A stretch of 64,000 nt of DNA, from the NCBI GenBank assembly GCA_016700155.1, contig CP065001.1, positions 1 through 64,000 on the forward strand, given 5' to 3'. The position numbers and the translations under genes are program-made. The notes below the pieces were generated by a model. The model made no database searches. It was not told where the DNA came from and saw only the letters and a list, made by a program, of their open reading frames with translations. Positions 9,069 to 19,378 of this stretch are shown one piece after another (the stretch's first letter is position 1; every line of letters begins with the position of its first letter). The DNA comes from Ignavibacteriales bacterium (GTDB taxonomy: Bacteria > Bacteroidota > Ignavibacteria > Ignavibacteriales > Ignavibacteriaceae).

Positions 9069-10601
9069 ATGACCAAAAAAAATAAACTAATACTGCTTAT
9101 CTCAGCCTTCGCATTTATAAAACTTCTCATTCATCTTTACACAAATGCATTTGCAGGTTACGGAATTTTCAGGGACGAACTTTATTATCTTTCCTGTGCA
9201 TCAAGACCCGACATCGGATATGTTGACCAACCACCCTTTTCAATCTGGGTACTAACAGTAACAAAATCTATTATCGGTGATTCTGTTTTTGCAATAAGAT
9301 TAATTCCCGCATTGATCTCCGCGATTCTTGTATTCATCACCGGATTAATTACAAAGCGATTTGGTGGACAAGCCGTTGCGATTTCTATTGCATGTACAGC
9401 AGTAATCTTATCCCCGATCGTGCTTGGTATGAATAGCATTTATTCAATGAATACTTTCGATCACCTGTTCTGGGGATTAGGTTTTTATTTTATGTTGAAA
9501 TTAGTCGATGAGAATAAACAGATAGATTGGATCATTCTCGGGGTAATAATGGGGATAGCCCTTCTCAACAAGATCGGGTTCCTCTGGTTTGCTGCCGGGT
9601 TATTTATATCAATATTACTGACTAAAGATAGGGTCAAATTAAAAACATTCTCGCCCTGGCTTGCAGCTATTACAGCATTGATAATTTTTTCACCTTTTGT
9701 AATCTGGAATTTCCTGAACGATTTTGCTCACATTGAATTTATCCGTAACGCATCACTGAACAAATATTCTGGTTTAACCCCTGTTGATTTTATACTTGGA
9801 CAAATACTTCTTCAAAATCCATATTCAATTTTAATCTGGCTGCCCGGATTATATTACCTGTTCTTTCATCCCGCCGGTAAAAAATATAAAGCCGCAGGAA
9901 TTATTTATCTTACTGCATTCATCATACTTGTGATTAACTGGCATAGTAAAGCTGAATACCTTGCTGCCGCGTACCCGGTTCTGTTTGCAGCGGGAGGAGT
10001 GTTTTGGGAAAAGTTAGAAATCAAAAAAAATATTATGTGGATACGATACGCATTACTTATCCCGCTTATTCTATCAGGACTATTAACATTGCCGCTTGCA
10101 CTTCCAATCCTGTCGGTTGAAACATATATTAAATATGCTGATGCTATAGGAATGTCACCCTCATCACCGGAAAGTAAAGAGCTTGCAGAGCTTCCACAAT
10201 TTTATGCTGATATGTTTGGCTGGGAAGATCTTGCTAAAAGTATTTCAGAGGTTTATGAATCCTTACCTGTAGAAGATAAAAATGATGTGGTAGTATTCGC
10301 TCCTAATTATGGTGTTGCGGGAGCGGTAGAATATTTCAGTAAAAAATATTTATTGCCTGAAGTTATCTCTCCACACAATAACTTTTGGATCTGGGGCTAC
10401 GGAGATAGAATAGCAAATACAATCATTGTGGTAGGTGGAAACGAAATCGATCACTACAGTTCATGTGCGGAAGTTTATCTGGCAAAAATCCATCAGACCA
10501 AATATGCTATGCCGTATGAGAACAACAGAAAAATTTTTGTTTGTAAAGGATTGTTCGTTCCGCCTCAAAAGATTTGGGAACGGGAAAAGAATTTTGAATG
10601 A
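9069..10601 (+). CDS. GT39/ArnT-like membrane glycosyltransferase
   Basis: A 510-residue integral membrane protein with roughly ten hydrophobic segments between residues 5 and 370 and a soluble C-terminal domain (about 370-510). The first loop carries FRDELYYLSCASRPDIGYVDQPPF, here broken as RDELYYL and GYVDQPPF: the acidic DE pair and DQPP are the signature of the PMT_2/ArnT superfamily (GT-C fold), which move sugars from a polyprenyl-phosphate donor to lipid or protein on the periplasmic side. Donor and acceptor cannot be told from sequence. The C-terminal part with VVFAPNYGVAGAVEYF is found in bacterial PMT_2 homologues. No Shine-Dalgarno is clear. The asparaginase gene starts 28 bp after its stop. 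Confidence 0.8.
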   Translation: MTKKNKLILLISAFAFIKLLIHLYTNAFAGYGIFRDELYYLSCASRPDIGYVDQPPFSIWVLTVTKSIIGDSVFAIRLIPALISAILVFITGLITKRFGGQAVAISIACTAVILSPIVLGMNSIYSMNTFDHLFWGLGFYFMLKLVDENKQIDWIILGVIMGIALLNKIGFLWFAAGLFISILLTKDRVKLKTFSPWLAAITALIIFSPFVIWNFLNDFAHIEFIRNASLNKYSGLTPVDFILGQILLQNPYSILIWLPGLYYLFFHPAGKKYKAAGIIYLTAFIILVINWHSKAEYLAAAYPVLFAAGGVFWEKLEIKKNIMWIRYALLIPLILSGLLTLPLALPILSVETYIKYADAIGMSPSSPESKELAELPQFYADMFGWEDLAKSISEVYESLPVEDKNDVVVFAPNYGVAGAVEYFSKKYLLPEVISPHNNFWIWGYGDRIANTIIVVGGNEIDHYSSCAEVYLAKIHQTKYAMPYENNRKIFVCKGLFVPPQKIWEREKNFE

Positions 10602-10629
10602 AATAATTTATGATTAAAAGAAAATTGTT

Positions 10630-11604
10630 ATGAAAAAAATATTAATAGTTTTTACTGGCGGAACTTTTTCTATGATGATAGATGAATCGACTGGTGGGGC
10701 AGTGCCCAGATATTCAGGCGAGGAACTTCTTGAAAAAATTCCTGATGCAAAAAACCTTGCAGAGCTTGTGTGTTATGACTTTGGTAAATATCCCGGTCCG
10801 CATATGACTCCGGAGTTGATGTTTGAGCTTTCAACCAAAATAAAAGAATTAATTGCAACTGATAAATATGATGGTGTAATTGTAACACATGGCACAGACA
10901 CTCTTGAGGAAACCGCATATCTACTTGACCTTACTATCAGAACAGAAATACCAATCGTAGTCATCGGTTCAATGAAAAACAGTTCGGAGCCTGACTGGGA
11001 CGGTCCCAGAAATCTTCTTGATGCAATTCATATTTGTCTTGAAAAAAATTGCAGGAACATTGGTGTACTTGTTTGTCTTAACGGGGAAATAAACGCCGCG
11101 AGTGAAGTGACCAAAACTTATACCGATGAAGTCGATACTTTTCATTCACTTGATTTTGGAGCGCTTGGTTTTGTTCAAAACGGAAAAGTATGGTTAAACC
11201 GTTTACCGCGTTTGCTCGAAACTATCAGCACAAATAAAATAGAAACTAATGTTGATTTACTTACAGTCTATGCGGGAATGAATGAAAAATTTTTTAAATA
11301 CTCAGCGGACAGCGGTGTAAAAGGAATAGTTGTTGAAGCTCTTGGTGTCGGTAATGTTCCCCCTGCTTCCTTTGATGGAATTAAGTACGCGGTGAATATG
11401 GGAATTCCTGTTGTATTAGTTTCGCGCTGCCCTGCCGGTGAAACAGAAGATGTGTACAGTTATCCCGGTGCAGGCAAACATCTTCATAACATCGGTGTCA
11501 TCTTTTCAGATTTTCTTAACGGACAAAAGGCAAGAATAAAACTTATGCTTGCTCTCGGACTAACACATAATAATGATGAATTGAAAAAAATGTTTGAGAG
11601 ATAA
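10630..11604 (+). CDS. ansA: Type I L-asparaginase
   Basis: A 324-residue cytosolic-type asparaginase hydrolysing L-asparagine to aspartate and ammonia. The first catalytic threonine lies in FTGGTF (T12), the second in THGTDTLEE, the two hallmark motifs of the asparaginase/glutaminase family. A later segment (GVGNVPP, SRCPAGETEDVYSYPGAGK) matches the C-terminal domain that supplies contacts across the dimer. There is no signal peptide, which favours type I over the periplasmic type II enzyme. The length is normal. It follows the glycosyltransferase by 28 bp and is convergent with the small minus-strand gene behind it. Confidence 0.88.
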   Translation: MKKILIVFTGGTFSMMIDESTGGAVPRYSGEELLEKIPDAKNLAELVCYDFGKYPGPHMTPELMFELSTKIKELIATDKYDGVIVTHGTDTLEETAYLLDLTIRTEIPIVVIGSMKNSSEPDWDGPRNLLDAIHICLEKNCRNIGVLVCLNGEINAASEVTKTYTDEVDTFHSLDFGALGFVQNGKVWLNRLPRLLETISTNKIETNVDLLTVYAGMNEKFFKYSADSGVKGIVVEALGVGNVPPASFDGIKYAVNMGIPVVLVSRCPAGETEDVYSYPGAGKHLHNIGVIFSDFLNGQKARIKLMLALGLTHNNDELKKMFER

Positions 11605-11651
11605 AAAATTACACGGAGAAACACAGAGTAGTCACAGAGAACCACGGAGTT
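11605..11651. repeat. Short CACGGAG/CACAGAG repeat cluster between convergent genes
   Basis: The 47-bp gap between two convergent genes holds ACACGGAG, CACAGAG twice and CACGGAG within about 40 bp, a degenerate direct-repeat string. No stem with T tract was found. Function unknown; possibly remnants of a dispersed repeat. Confidence 0.4.
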
Positions 11652-11918
11652 TTAAACAGGTTTCTCACCCAGCATTTCGTTTATCATATCGCGTAATACA
11701 ATTAATTCTTTTCTGGTCGGTTCCTGTAAACCTGCCGGCGGTGTTTTTGAGAGTGATGTGTTAAGTGTGTTTAATATTCTTTGGGATGAAAGTATGAACG
11801 CATACCTGTAATGGTCACGTTTCCATTCCTCTTCTTTTTTCTTTGCTGAAATCAGATCAATATCCTGCTTTAATCTTCCAAGGAAGTATTCGAGATCCTG
11901 TGCTAAATAATCTTTCAA
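11652..11918 (-). CDS. Small conserved-looking helical protein of unknown function
   Basis: An 88-residue, highly charged and mostly alpha-helical protein (KQDIDLISAKKKEEEWKRD in the first half, RKELIVLRDMINEMLGEK at the end), without signal peptide or membrane segment. I do not recognise a family. It is likely real because its ATG overlaps the murI stop by 4 bp (ATGA) on the same strand, a typical coupled arrangement. Cytosolic; function unknown. Confidence 0.65.
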   Translation of the reverse strand: MKDYLAQDLEYFLGRLKQDIDLISAKKKEEEWKRDHYRYAFILSSQRILNTLNTSLSKTPPAGLQEPTRKELIVLRDMINEMLGEKPV

Positions 11919-12730
11919 TCTATCAATGCCTCCAGTTCTACTTTGTGAACGTCATTCACGGGTTTGCCAAGAAATAATTCAGCAACTTCGCGGAATTTTG
12001 TGGGGATATCGCTTACGTAAAAATCGTAATTACCCATAGCAAATTTGTTAGTATGCAGATCGGTTCTGTCAAGTTCCTCCTTGATCACTTCTGCTGCTGC
12101 TACTCCCGAATCAATCAAAGTTACTTTTTCACCAATGACTTTTTGAATAACACCAGCAAGTATGGGGTAATGTGTACAGCCAAGTACCAATGTATCAATC
12201 CCAAACTCACGCAGCTCTTTCAAATATTCCTCAGCAATTTCATACGTTGCCTGATGATCTATCCACCCTTCCTCTGCTAGTGGAACAAACAATGGGCAGG
12301 CTTTTTCAATGACTGTTAGACCGGGATTTATTTTTTTTATCTGATTCGAATAAGCCTCATTGGAAATTGTTGCTCGTGTACCAATCACTCCGATTCTGCC
12401 ATTTTTACTTTCCCTCACTGCGAGTTGAGCACCGGGTTCAATCATACCGATTACCGGCACATCAAAATGATTTCTTAATTCATTAAGAGCTATTGAGGAG
12501 GCTGTATTGCATGCAACAACAATTGCTTTAACATTTTTATTAATTAAAAATTGAGCATCCTGAAGTGAGTATTCTATTACAGTTGAATTTGATTTTGAAC
12601 CGTAAGGCACTCGGGCAGTATCACCAAAGTAAACTACGTTTTCTTCCGGCAACGATGATGCTATACGTTTAACAACGGTCAAACCTCCTATACCTGAATC
12701 AAATACACCTATGGGTTTTTCTTTTTCCAT
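11915..12730 (-). CDS. murI: Glutamate racemase
   Basis: Converts L-glutamate to D-glutamate for peptidoglycan. Diagnostic motifs are present: IGVFDSGIGGLTV near the N-terminus with the conserved Asp11-Ser12, VACNTAS with the first catalytic Cys, and LGCTHYP with the second. The length, about 271 residues, is normal. The frame also allows a TTG start at 12739, but the ATG at 12730 puts only six residues before the conserved start and is preferred. Downstream it overlaps the small helical protein gene by 4 bp. It is divergent from the chemoreceptor gene. Confidence 0.9.
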   Translation of the reverse strand: MEKEKPIGVFDSGIGGLTVVKRIASSLPEENVVYFGDTARVPYGSKSNSTVIEYSLQDAQFLINKNVKAIVVACNTASSIALNELRNHFDVPVIGMIEPGAQLAVRESKNGRIGVIGTRATISNEAYSNQIKKINPGLTVIEKACPLFVPLAEEGWIDHQATYEIAEEYLKELREFGIDTLVLGCTHYPILAGVIQKVIGEKVTLIDSGVAAAEVIKEELDRTDLHTNKFAMGNYDFYVSDIPTKFREVAELFLGKPVNDVHKVELEALID

Positions 12731-13017
12731 GAAGTTCAATCGGAAAACCTTTCATAATAAAGTTTTTAAGCTTTGGCAAAATAGCTAAATGACACTGAAA
12801 ACTGAATTATTAACAGGTTTAAAAATATTCCCGAATAAAAGTGTCATACCTGCCTTTCATAATGTTAATTATTAAAACTTTTGTTCGATAATATGCTGAA
12901 GAATACAGGCATTTATATGTCTATTAATACTCTGCACTTTTTAAAGCGGTTTTAACTGCAATTTCTTACCGCTGTAAAATTTATATAATATGTATGAAAA
13001 AATAATCGGACAAAACT

Positions 13018-15108
13018 ATGAGATCCTGGATTAAGAACTTACCCGTTAGACAAAAGCTTTTATACGCTTTTATTGTCGTTATGTTATTTGTTGTATTTGT
13101 TGCTGGTGCCGGGCTGCGTAATGCTTCATCGGGGAATGAACATCTTAGTGAATTTGATCAAAAATTTCTGCCCAAGCTTGATTTGTTATTGCAAATAGAC
13201 AGAGACCTGCAGCAGGCTCTTGTGGCGCAGCGTACATTAATGTTTACACAATCCGGAACTGCAAAGTTTGATGAGCTGATTGCCGATAATGAAGAAAATA
13301 CCATGCAGGCAAAAGACAGATGGCAGAAGTTTAAGGATATTGAACTTGAGGGTATAGATGAAGCTTTACTTAAAGAGCATGAAACCGACAGGGAAGAATG
13401 GATAAAGCATTCTCAAAAAATTATATCACTGTTGAGCAGCGGCGTACCCGAGAACCGGGAAAAAGCAATCAGTATTTCATTTAATGAATCAGCAGAGTCG
13501 TTTGAAAAAGCACGTGATGTTATTGATAAGCTTACAGAAATTATAGAAGGCATTCTTGCTGCTGAGTATGATGAGAGTCAGGAGAACTATTCTTCAGCAA
13601 AAATGTTAATGATAATCATTACAATTATTGCTTTACTGCTTTCAGTGACTTCCGCAATAAGCATTTCAAATTCCATAAGCAAACCTTTGACACAGGCTGT
13701 GAATATGATGAAAGACCTGAAGAAAGGATATATCAGGAGCCGGATAGACTACAGTAATAAAAATGAAATTGGTGTACTTGCGGAATCGATGAATTCATTC
13801 GGCGAAATCCTTCATTCATTTACCGAAACAATGTATAAAGTTTCAGCCGGAGATTTTTCAACCGAAATTAAAAAACTTGATGATGCCGACGAAATAACAC
13901 CGGCATTAAATAAAATTCTTGAAACTCTTCGTGATGTAAAGAAAGAAACTGAAAGTCTTACAAAAGCAGCAATTGACGGGCGACTTGATACGCGCGGGAA
14001 TGAAGTTAAGTTTTCGGGAGGCTATTCAGAAATCATAAAAGGTATTAATAACACTCTTGATGAGATGATTAAACCTGTGAAAGAGGGTTCTGCTGTACTT
14101 GAAAAAATGGCTGCAGGTGATCTTAAAGCAAGAGTGAAAGGTGAATACAATGGCGATCACCAGATTATTAAAAACAGTATTAATCAATTAGGTAATTCTC
14201 TGGGCGCACTAATAAGTGATGTTGTAGAATCTGTCCAGGCAACAGCCAGCGCGAGTGTGCAGATTTCTTCCAGCACAGAAGAAATGGCTGCCGGTTCACA
14301 GGAACAATCAACGCAGGCAGCGGAAATTGCCGGGGCTGTTGAAGAAATGACTGCGACAATTTTGGAAACATCTCGCAACGCATCTAAAGCTGCGGTCAAT
14401 GCAAAATCAAGCAGAGATATTGCTGAATCCGGAAGACTGGTTATCAATGAAACAGTCGACGGAATAAACAGGATTTCAGAAGTTGTGAGTAAAGCTGCAG
14501 GCACTGTAAAAGAATTGGGCAAAAGCAGTAATCAAATCGGTGAAATTATTCAGGTAATAGATGATATAGCAGATCAAACTAATTTGCTTGCACTTAATGC
14601 AGCGATTGAAGCAGCGCGTGCAGGTGAGCAGGGGAGAGGTTTTGCCGTGGTTGCTGATGAAGTAAGGAAACTTGCTGAGCGTACAACTAAAGCAACAAAA
14701 GAAATAGCCCTGATGATCAAGCAGATTCAAAAAGATACAAATGATGCCGTAGCTTCAATGGATGCGGGTACATCTGAAGTTGATAAAGGAAAAACACTTG
14801 CCGGTAAAGCGGGTGATTCAATGCAGGGTATAATTAAAGGTATTAATGAACTGGTTGAAATTGTTGAACAGGTTGCAGCAGCAAGTAACCAGCAATCAGT
14901 AACAGCAGAACAGATCAGCAAAAATACCGAAGCAATAAGTACCGTTACACATGAATCAGCTAATGGTGTTCAGCAAATAGCTGCTACTGCAGGTGATCTT
15001 AGCAAGCTTACTGAAAGATTACAGAACGTTGTAAATAAATTTAGTGTGGATTTAAATTCCAAAGATTCCGGTTACTATGTCCGATCAAACGGGAAACTGA
15101 TGAGGTAA
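13018..15108 (+). CDS. Methyl-accepting chemotaxis protein with multiple HAMP units
   Basis: A 696-residue chemoreceptor. The first membrane segment is at about residues 13-33 and the second at about 196-217; the 160-residue region between them is helical and resembles a four-helix-bundle (4HB_MCP) sensor. A HAMP domain follows (ISKPLTQAVNMMKDLKKG), then at least one further HAMP-like unit (LEKMAAGDLKARVKGEYNGD), and a cytoplasmic signalling domain with the near-invariant hairpin tip around IGEIIQVIDDIADQTNLLALNAAIEAARAGE (cited in parts: IDDIADQTNLLALN and AAIEAARAGEQGRGF). The ligand is unknown. No CheA, CheW or CheR gene is near. The tail GKLMR is no pentapeptide tether. The 287-bp divergent gap to murI holds two small inverted repeats (TGACACT 12790/12840 and AGCGGT 12945/12968) that could be operators, without proof. 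Confidence 0.9.
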   Translation: MRSWIKNLPVRQKLLYAFIVVMLFVVFVAGAGLRNASSGNEHLSEFDQKFLPKLDLLLQIDRDLQQALVAQRTLMFTQSGTAKFDELIADNEENTMQAKDRWQKFKDIELEGIDEALLKEHETDREEWIKHSQKIISLLSSGVPENREKAISISFNESAESFEKARDVIDKLTEIIEGILAAEYDESQENYSSAKMLMIIITIIALLLSVTSAISISNSISKPLTQAVNMMKDLKKGYIRSRIDYSNKNEIGVLAESMNSFGEILHSFTETMYKVSAGDFSTEIKKLDDADEITPALNKILETLRDVKKETESLTKAAIDGRLDTRGNEVKFSGGYSEIIKGINNTLDEMIKPVKEGSAVLEKMAAGDLKARVKGEYNGDHQIIKNSINQLGNSLGALISDVVESVQATASASVQISSSTEEMAAGSQEQSTQAAEIAGAVEEMTATILETSRNASKAAVNAKSSRDIAESGRLVINETVDGINRISEVVSKAAGTVKELGKSSNQIGEIIQVIDDIADQTNLLALNAAIEAARAGEQGRGFAVVADEVRKLAERTTKATKEIALMIKQIQKDTNDAVASMDAGTSEVDKGKTLAGKAGDSMQGIIKGINELVEIVEQVAAASNQQSVTAEQISKNTEAISTVTHESANGVQQIAATAGDLSKLTERLQNVVNKFSVDLNSKDSGYYVRSNGKLMR

Positions 15109-15154
15109 TAAACCTGTAAAGATTTTAGATCAGTGTCTTACTATATAATCTAAT

Positions 15155-17089
15155 CTATTTTGCAGGTTTCTTCACAAGTACGACCTGGGATTTATCAGCT
15201 TTAACTACATCTGTAAAAAAGCTTTGATATTCCTTATAGTTCTCAGCGGGAATAGTATTTTCTTTTATCTCAAGTGAACGGATAAATAATATCCTGTCGC
15301 TATCCAGTTGTTCAGTCTTCGAAGAAAATTCACCGAACGCGGATTTCAATATCATCTCTTTAGGAAAAGCCTCAACCTGATATCCTTCCGGCAAAGTATA
15401 GATTATTGAATCAATGTCCAGATATGGAAACCTGATACGTACAGGGGACAATCTTTCCTGCACTGCTTTTGGCGCAGAAATTTTTCTTTCCATCAGGTTA
15501 GGATGAAAAAAGATTCTATTCCCGGATCCGGAAGCATATTTGGGAAAAGATAAATCAAGACTCAGTTCAATTGAACTTTCATTTTCTTTTAACGGATTAA
15601 ACTCAAAATTATTCAGATTGACATCAGGAACGTTGGAAAGATTTTTTATCCATGATTCCTTATCCTTTGGTGAATACTCCCGGTAAACAGGATTCACATA
15701 GTGGAACTGATTTCCTTCCCAGATGATATTACCTTTTACTTCAGCCAATCCTTTGGGGCTTATATTGACGAGAAGATTTTTAGACATTAAATTTTTTTTC
15801 GAACTGCTTGCCGGAGTTTTTATTACCTTACCACCTTCAGGCGATATCATCAAAGCATGCCTGTTTTCACTACTCCACCCAATATCTCCAGGCGGCAATG
15901 TCTGGCTTGTACATTCAAGCCACATAGTATCTGTTTCCATTGGTACTACAACAATAACATGATTAAACTGGTTACTGGGAAACTCAGTTATCATAGGGTG
16001 CCGGTAATGACCAGATTTAATTAAAACAGGATATGATTTAATTCCCGCTTGTTTTAATAATGTCACCATATAATTAGTTAGAGCTTTACAATCACCATAC
16101 CCTTTTGTATCAACATAAGCTGCGTCAAAAGGCTGCCATCCGCCAATACCAAGCTGAACACTAACGTACCTGGTTTTACCCTGCATATATTTATAAACAG
16201 CGTCCACCTTACTCTTTGTGCTGGTTAAACCTTCGGTCAGCTTTTTTATTTCATTGGCAGATGATTCAGGAAGATTGTCTTTGCCTAATGTTAATTGAAA
16301 AAACCATATTCCGAATTCTTCCCAGCTAACCATACTTCCTTTTGAATCTTCTATCTCAAATGAATAAGGAGCAATTTTAACAATAGATGCTATATCTTCA
16401 ATCTCTTCATCAACAGCATCGTGAGGAAGCTTTGGTAAGTTTACAGCTTTCCATAAATAAGATTTATAAATACCGTTAAGTTTAATTTCAGGTTTGTCCT
16501 CAATCCTGTTTTGCCAAAACCTTAAGTCGTAATCATGTGGAGTTATAACTTCAAAAGAAGAATATTCAATCGGATCCGTAGTGGATCTTGAATACCATCC
16601 CGGCCAACTTATATAATTGTCATACCGAAGTTCATATTTATATTCTATTGTATAAGGGAATTTGTCATAATAGATTTCAGCAGATTTTGTTCTTGCATCT
16701 TCGTACAAAGAATATCCTGATATTGAACTATAGTCCATTATATCATCATCATTCAGTTCTTTAACCTCTTCACCTTCAGCATCATAAATTATCCCTTCCA
16801 GATCGGATATTGTAACAAACTTATCATAGGGAATACTCAAATCACCATAATCCTGTTTTTCTTTTTTGAAAATAGTAACTGCAAATACCATTTTATAAAC
16901 TGTTCTGCGTTCGTCAAATATTTCGAAGGTTGATGATTGTTTTCTGATTACAGCATCCGCATTGTCTCTCAGTGATGCAGGGATTTTTCTTACATCATAT
17001 TCATTTTCAGATGAGGCAATTAATATCCCGAAAGTGATCACCTGTATCATAAGGCAGAGTATCAGTGTTGTAAGTTTTAAGTTTTTCAT
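15155..17089 (-). CDS. Exported DUF3857 / transglutaminase-like protein, catalytic residues kept
   Basis: A 644-residue protein with an N-terminal signal or anchor segment (residues about 5-26). The first 260 residues fit the DUF3857 beta-rich domain; then a transglutaminase-core domain appears with GYGDCKAL (Cys at residue 334) and FNHVIVV (His at 377). The usual third residue Asp seems replaced by Glu in WLECT (residue 392). The C-terminal third is beta-rich (DUF2569/DUF3858-like position). Members are periplasmic or surface proteins of unknown substrate, suspected peptidase or cross-linking activity. It lies 33 bp after a paralogue and is probably co-transcribed with it. GAAGG precedes the ATG. 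Confidence 0.8.
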   Translation of the reverse strand: MKNLKLTTLILCLMIQVITFGILIASSENEYDVRKIPASLRDNADAVIRKQSSTFEIFDERRTVYKMVFAVTIFKKEKQDYGDLSIPYDKFVTISDLEGIIYDAEGEEVKELNDDDIMDYSSISGYSLYEDARTKSAEIYYDKFPYTIEYKYELRYDNYISWPGWYSRSTTDPIEYSSFEVITPHDYDLRFWQNRIEDKPEIKLNGIYKSYLWKAVNLPKLPHDAVDEEIEDIASIVKIAPYSFEIEDSKGSMVSWEEFGIWFFQLTLGKDNLPESSANEIKKLTEGLTSTKSKVDAVYKYMQGKTRYVSVQLGIGGWQPFDAAYVDTKGYGDCKALTNYMVTLLKQAGIKSYPVLIKSGHYRHPMITEFPSNQFNHVIVVVPMETDTMWLECTSQTLPPGDIGWSSENRHALMISPEGGKVIKTPASSSKKNLMSKNLLVNISPKGLAEVKGNIIWEGNQFHYVNPVYREYSPKDKESWIKNLSNVPDVNLNNFEFNPLKENESSIELSLDLSFPKYASGSGNRIFFHPNLMERKISAPKAVQERLSPVRIRFPYLDIDSIIYTLPEGYQVEAFPKEMILKSAFGEFSSKTEQLDSDRILFIRSLEIKENTIPAENYKEYQSFFTDVVKADKSQVVLVKKPAK

Positions 17090-17122
17090 ACTAAAGACCT
17101 TCGTTGGAATATTGCATTAACA

Positions 17123-19108
17123 TTAATTCGTTTTCAAACCTATTGCCAGTAATTCCGCCTGTGTTGAAACCATATTTGTAAACAAAGATTTTACCTGCTC
17201 ATAGTATTGTGGTTTCACCTGCATCTCTTTTATTTCAAACTTTGTAATTATCTGAATAAGGCTGCCTTCGGCATTTACCTGCCTTGTATAAACCAGGGCA
17301 TTGCCAACTTTAACAGATTTATTTTCGGGTTTATCCTTTAATTCATATCCCTCAGGTAATGTAACGTTGGTGACAATAGTCCTGCTGCTTAAATAGTTAA
17401 AATCAACCGGAAATTTTCGTTTTGAAAATTTGAATGGATTATCAGTCATTCTGTACGCAACAACGGGATTTAAATATATCATGTCTCCCGCAGTCTGGGA
17501 ATAACTCTGACCATTGAGATAAGCTTTTAACATCAAAGGAGAATTAATACTATCCTTGTTCGAAATGTTAACGGAATCAATCTGCAGACCGGTTTTTTCC
17601 AGTTCAAATTGTTCTTTAATTATATCAGTTTCTGATTTGTCCGATAAGTTATTACGGATTGATAAGCCGGAATATTCACCAAATGAATTTTCAATATCAG
17701 TTGTAATTGATCCATCCGTATTAAGCTGTATGTTGACGACTATTTTATCACTGCTGATTTTATTCGCCGGCAGGTTGACCCATTCTACAGCATCCTTTTT
17801 TACGATTAATGCTTTTACACCAAGTACTTTTGACGGCAGCACATGCATAGGTCTGTTAGGGTCTGTTGCGTCTAAATAGTATGTTTTCCCATCAGCGATG
17901 GCTTTGATCATTGTATAATTGAATTGTGATATTATAGGATATAAATCCTGAAGTTTTCCATTGGCTCTCGTGCTTAATACTATTGGATCAGCAGTTATTC
18001 CTAAACTCCTTAACATCGATATCATCAGGAAACTGATTTCAGCATTTGTTCCTTTTTTAGTTTCAAGAATCTCATCCGGGCTGTTATCAGCACTAAATCT
18101 GTTTCCACCGGTCCGGACGATTGACTTAATAATCCAGTTATAAATTGCTTCCATCTTTTCTAACTGAGTTGAAGAAGAAGCAGTAACTGATTTTGCAATT
18201 TCCTCTATGGCAGATGTAGAATTGATCATCTGACCAAAGTATTTTGATTCAACAAGATCATTCACCAATGTTTTCCAGTTTTGGAGCACCTGCTTGTATC
18301 CATACCCGGGGAAAGAATATCCGGAGAGTTGAATGCTTACCTTATTTGCATAATCAACCGGTGCAGAAACATATTCCTCTTCACGTATAGCAGGCGCATT
18401 TTTAATAACCCAGCGTAAGGCGTAACAGTTTGTGAAATTGGATCCAAGATAAGTTTTTGCACTGCCGCTAAAGATCTGTGTTGTTTCAGTCCTATCATTA
18501 ATTTCCCAAAGTTCGTATCCGCTTGTTACCGCCGTGTATGCAATATTGACAGGATAACGAATTTTATACTCGCTCCATAAAACCGGTTCCTCATATTGAA
18601 AAATCCAGTCACGTATCAAAGCAAAATTTCTGGTGATGATTGTATATTTAATATCGACAACACAGCCGGGAGTCAAGCCAGGCATTGTAAAACGGTACCT
18701 GGTTCTGCTGTCATCAATTTCTTCTTCAAAAATATCATCATCCTCAAGTTCGTTTTCTACAATGTCATTATCAGCATTTAACGAATAAGTAATTGCCTCC
18801 AGGTCATCTAAATACTCCTGTTTGTCATAGGTTTGCAGAATGAAAGAATGCGTGGCAAGATCATAACCTGAAGGATTAAAAATTTTTATGCGAAGGTGTC
18901 TTGTAAAATTTATATTAAGATCATTGTCAAAAACACTTTCGCCAAAATCACACAAAATTAATCCTGAAGCATTTGAATCAGCAGCATACGAAGTCATTTT
19001 AAGATCTGCTTCAGGTATTTCACCCCATTCGATCGGTGATTCCTGTGAATAAAGATTGGTGTAAAAACAAAGTACTGTCAAAATTGAAATTAATGTAAGC
19101 TTGAACAT
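17123..19108 (-). CDS. Exported DUF3857 / transglutaminase-like protein, catalytic residues apparently lost
   Basis: A 661-residue paralogue of the gene downstream with a signal peptide (residues 1-21, ending NLYSQ). It has the same order: DUF3857 domain (about 25-280), transglutaminase-like core (about 310-430) and beta-rich C-terminus. At the position of the catalytic Cys, the motif reads KKGTNAEISFL, with Asn where active members have Cys, and the His position reads FNYTM, with Tyr. The third residue (YYLDAT) keeps Asp. This suggests a non-catalytic partner, perhaps paired with the intact copy. TTGGGG lies upstream of the ATG. The 270-bp gap to glnD upstream shows no gene or clear site. 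Confidence 0.78.
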   Translation of the reverse strand: MFKLTLISILTVLCFYTNLYSQESPIEWGEIPEADLKMTSYAADSNASGLILCDFGESVFDNDLNINFTRHLRIKIFNPSGYDLATHSFILQTYDKQEYLDDLEAITYSLNADNDIVENELEDDDIFEEEIDDSRTRYRFTMPGLTPGCVVDIKYTIITRNFALIRDWIFQYEEPVLWSEYKIRYPVNIAYTAVTSGYELWEINDRTETTQIFSGSAKTYLGSNFTNCYALRWVIKNAPAIREEEYVSAPVDYANKVSIQLSGYSFPGYGYKQVLQNWKTLVNDLVESKYFGQMINSTSAIEEIAKSVTASSSTQLEKMEAIYNWIIKSIVRTGGNRFSADNSPDEILETKKGTNAEISFLMISMLRSLGITADPIVLSTRANGKLQDLYPIISQFNYTMIKAIADGKTYYLDATDPNRPMHVLPSKVLGVKALIVKKDAVEWVNLPANKISSDKIVVNIQLNTDGSITTDIENSFGEYSGLSIRNNLSDKSETDIIKEQFELEKTGLQIDSVNISNKDSINSPLMLKAYLNGQSYSQTAGDMIYLNPVVAYRMTDNPFKFSKRKFPVDFNYLSSRTIVTNVTLPEGYELKDKPENKSVKVGNALVYTRQVNAEGSLIQIITKFEIKEMQVKPQYYEQVKSLFTNMVSTQAELLAIGLKTN

Positions 19109-19378
19109 AACTGCCCCAACTTTATTAGTGGAATGAATGATTTAATTTATTGGGAAAAATATTTTTAAGTACCCTACACGGTCTCTGGTTCAAATCATAA
19201 ACACAATTTTTCATAACAGTAATAACTGAAAACCCACGCAAGCCCGAATCCATTTATCTTCCCTGTATTTTATTAAAGTTCTAAACCCAATTTAATTGAT
19301 ACCAGCAATGAAGGCAAGATTTTTTTAAAACAATCCGATGAGACTGAAAAGAAGTCGCGATTTCCGGACTTGAAACTG

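Noticed and set aside
14184..14522. 112-codon minus-strand frame in the chemoreceptor gene
   Set aside because: Opposite to the highly conserved signalling domain; shadow frame.
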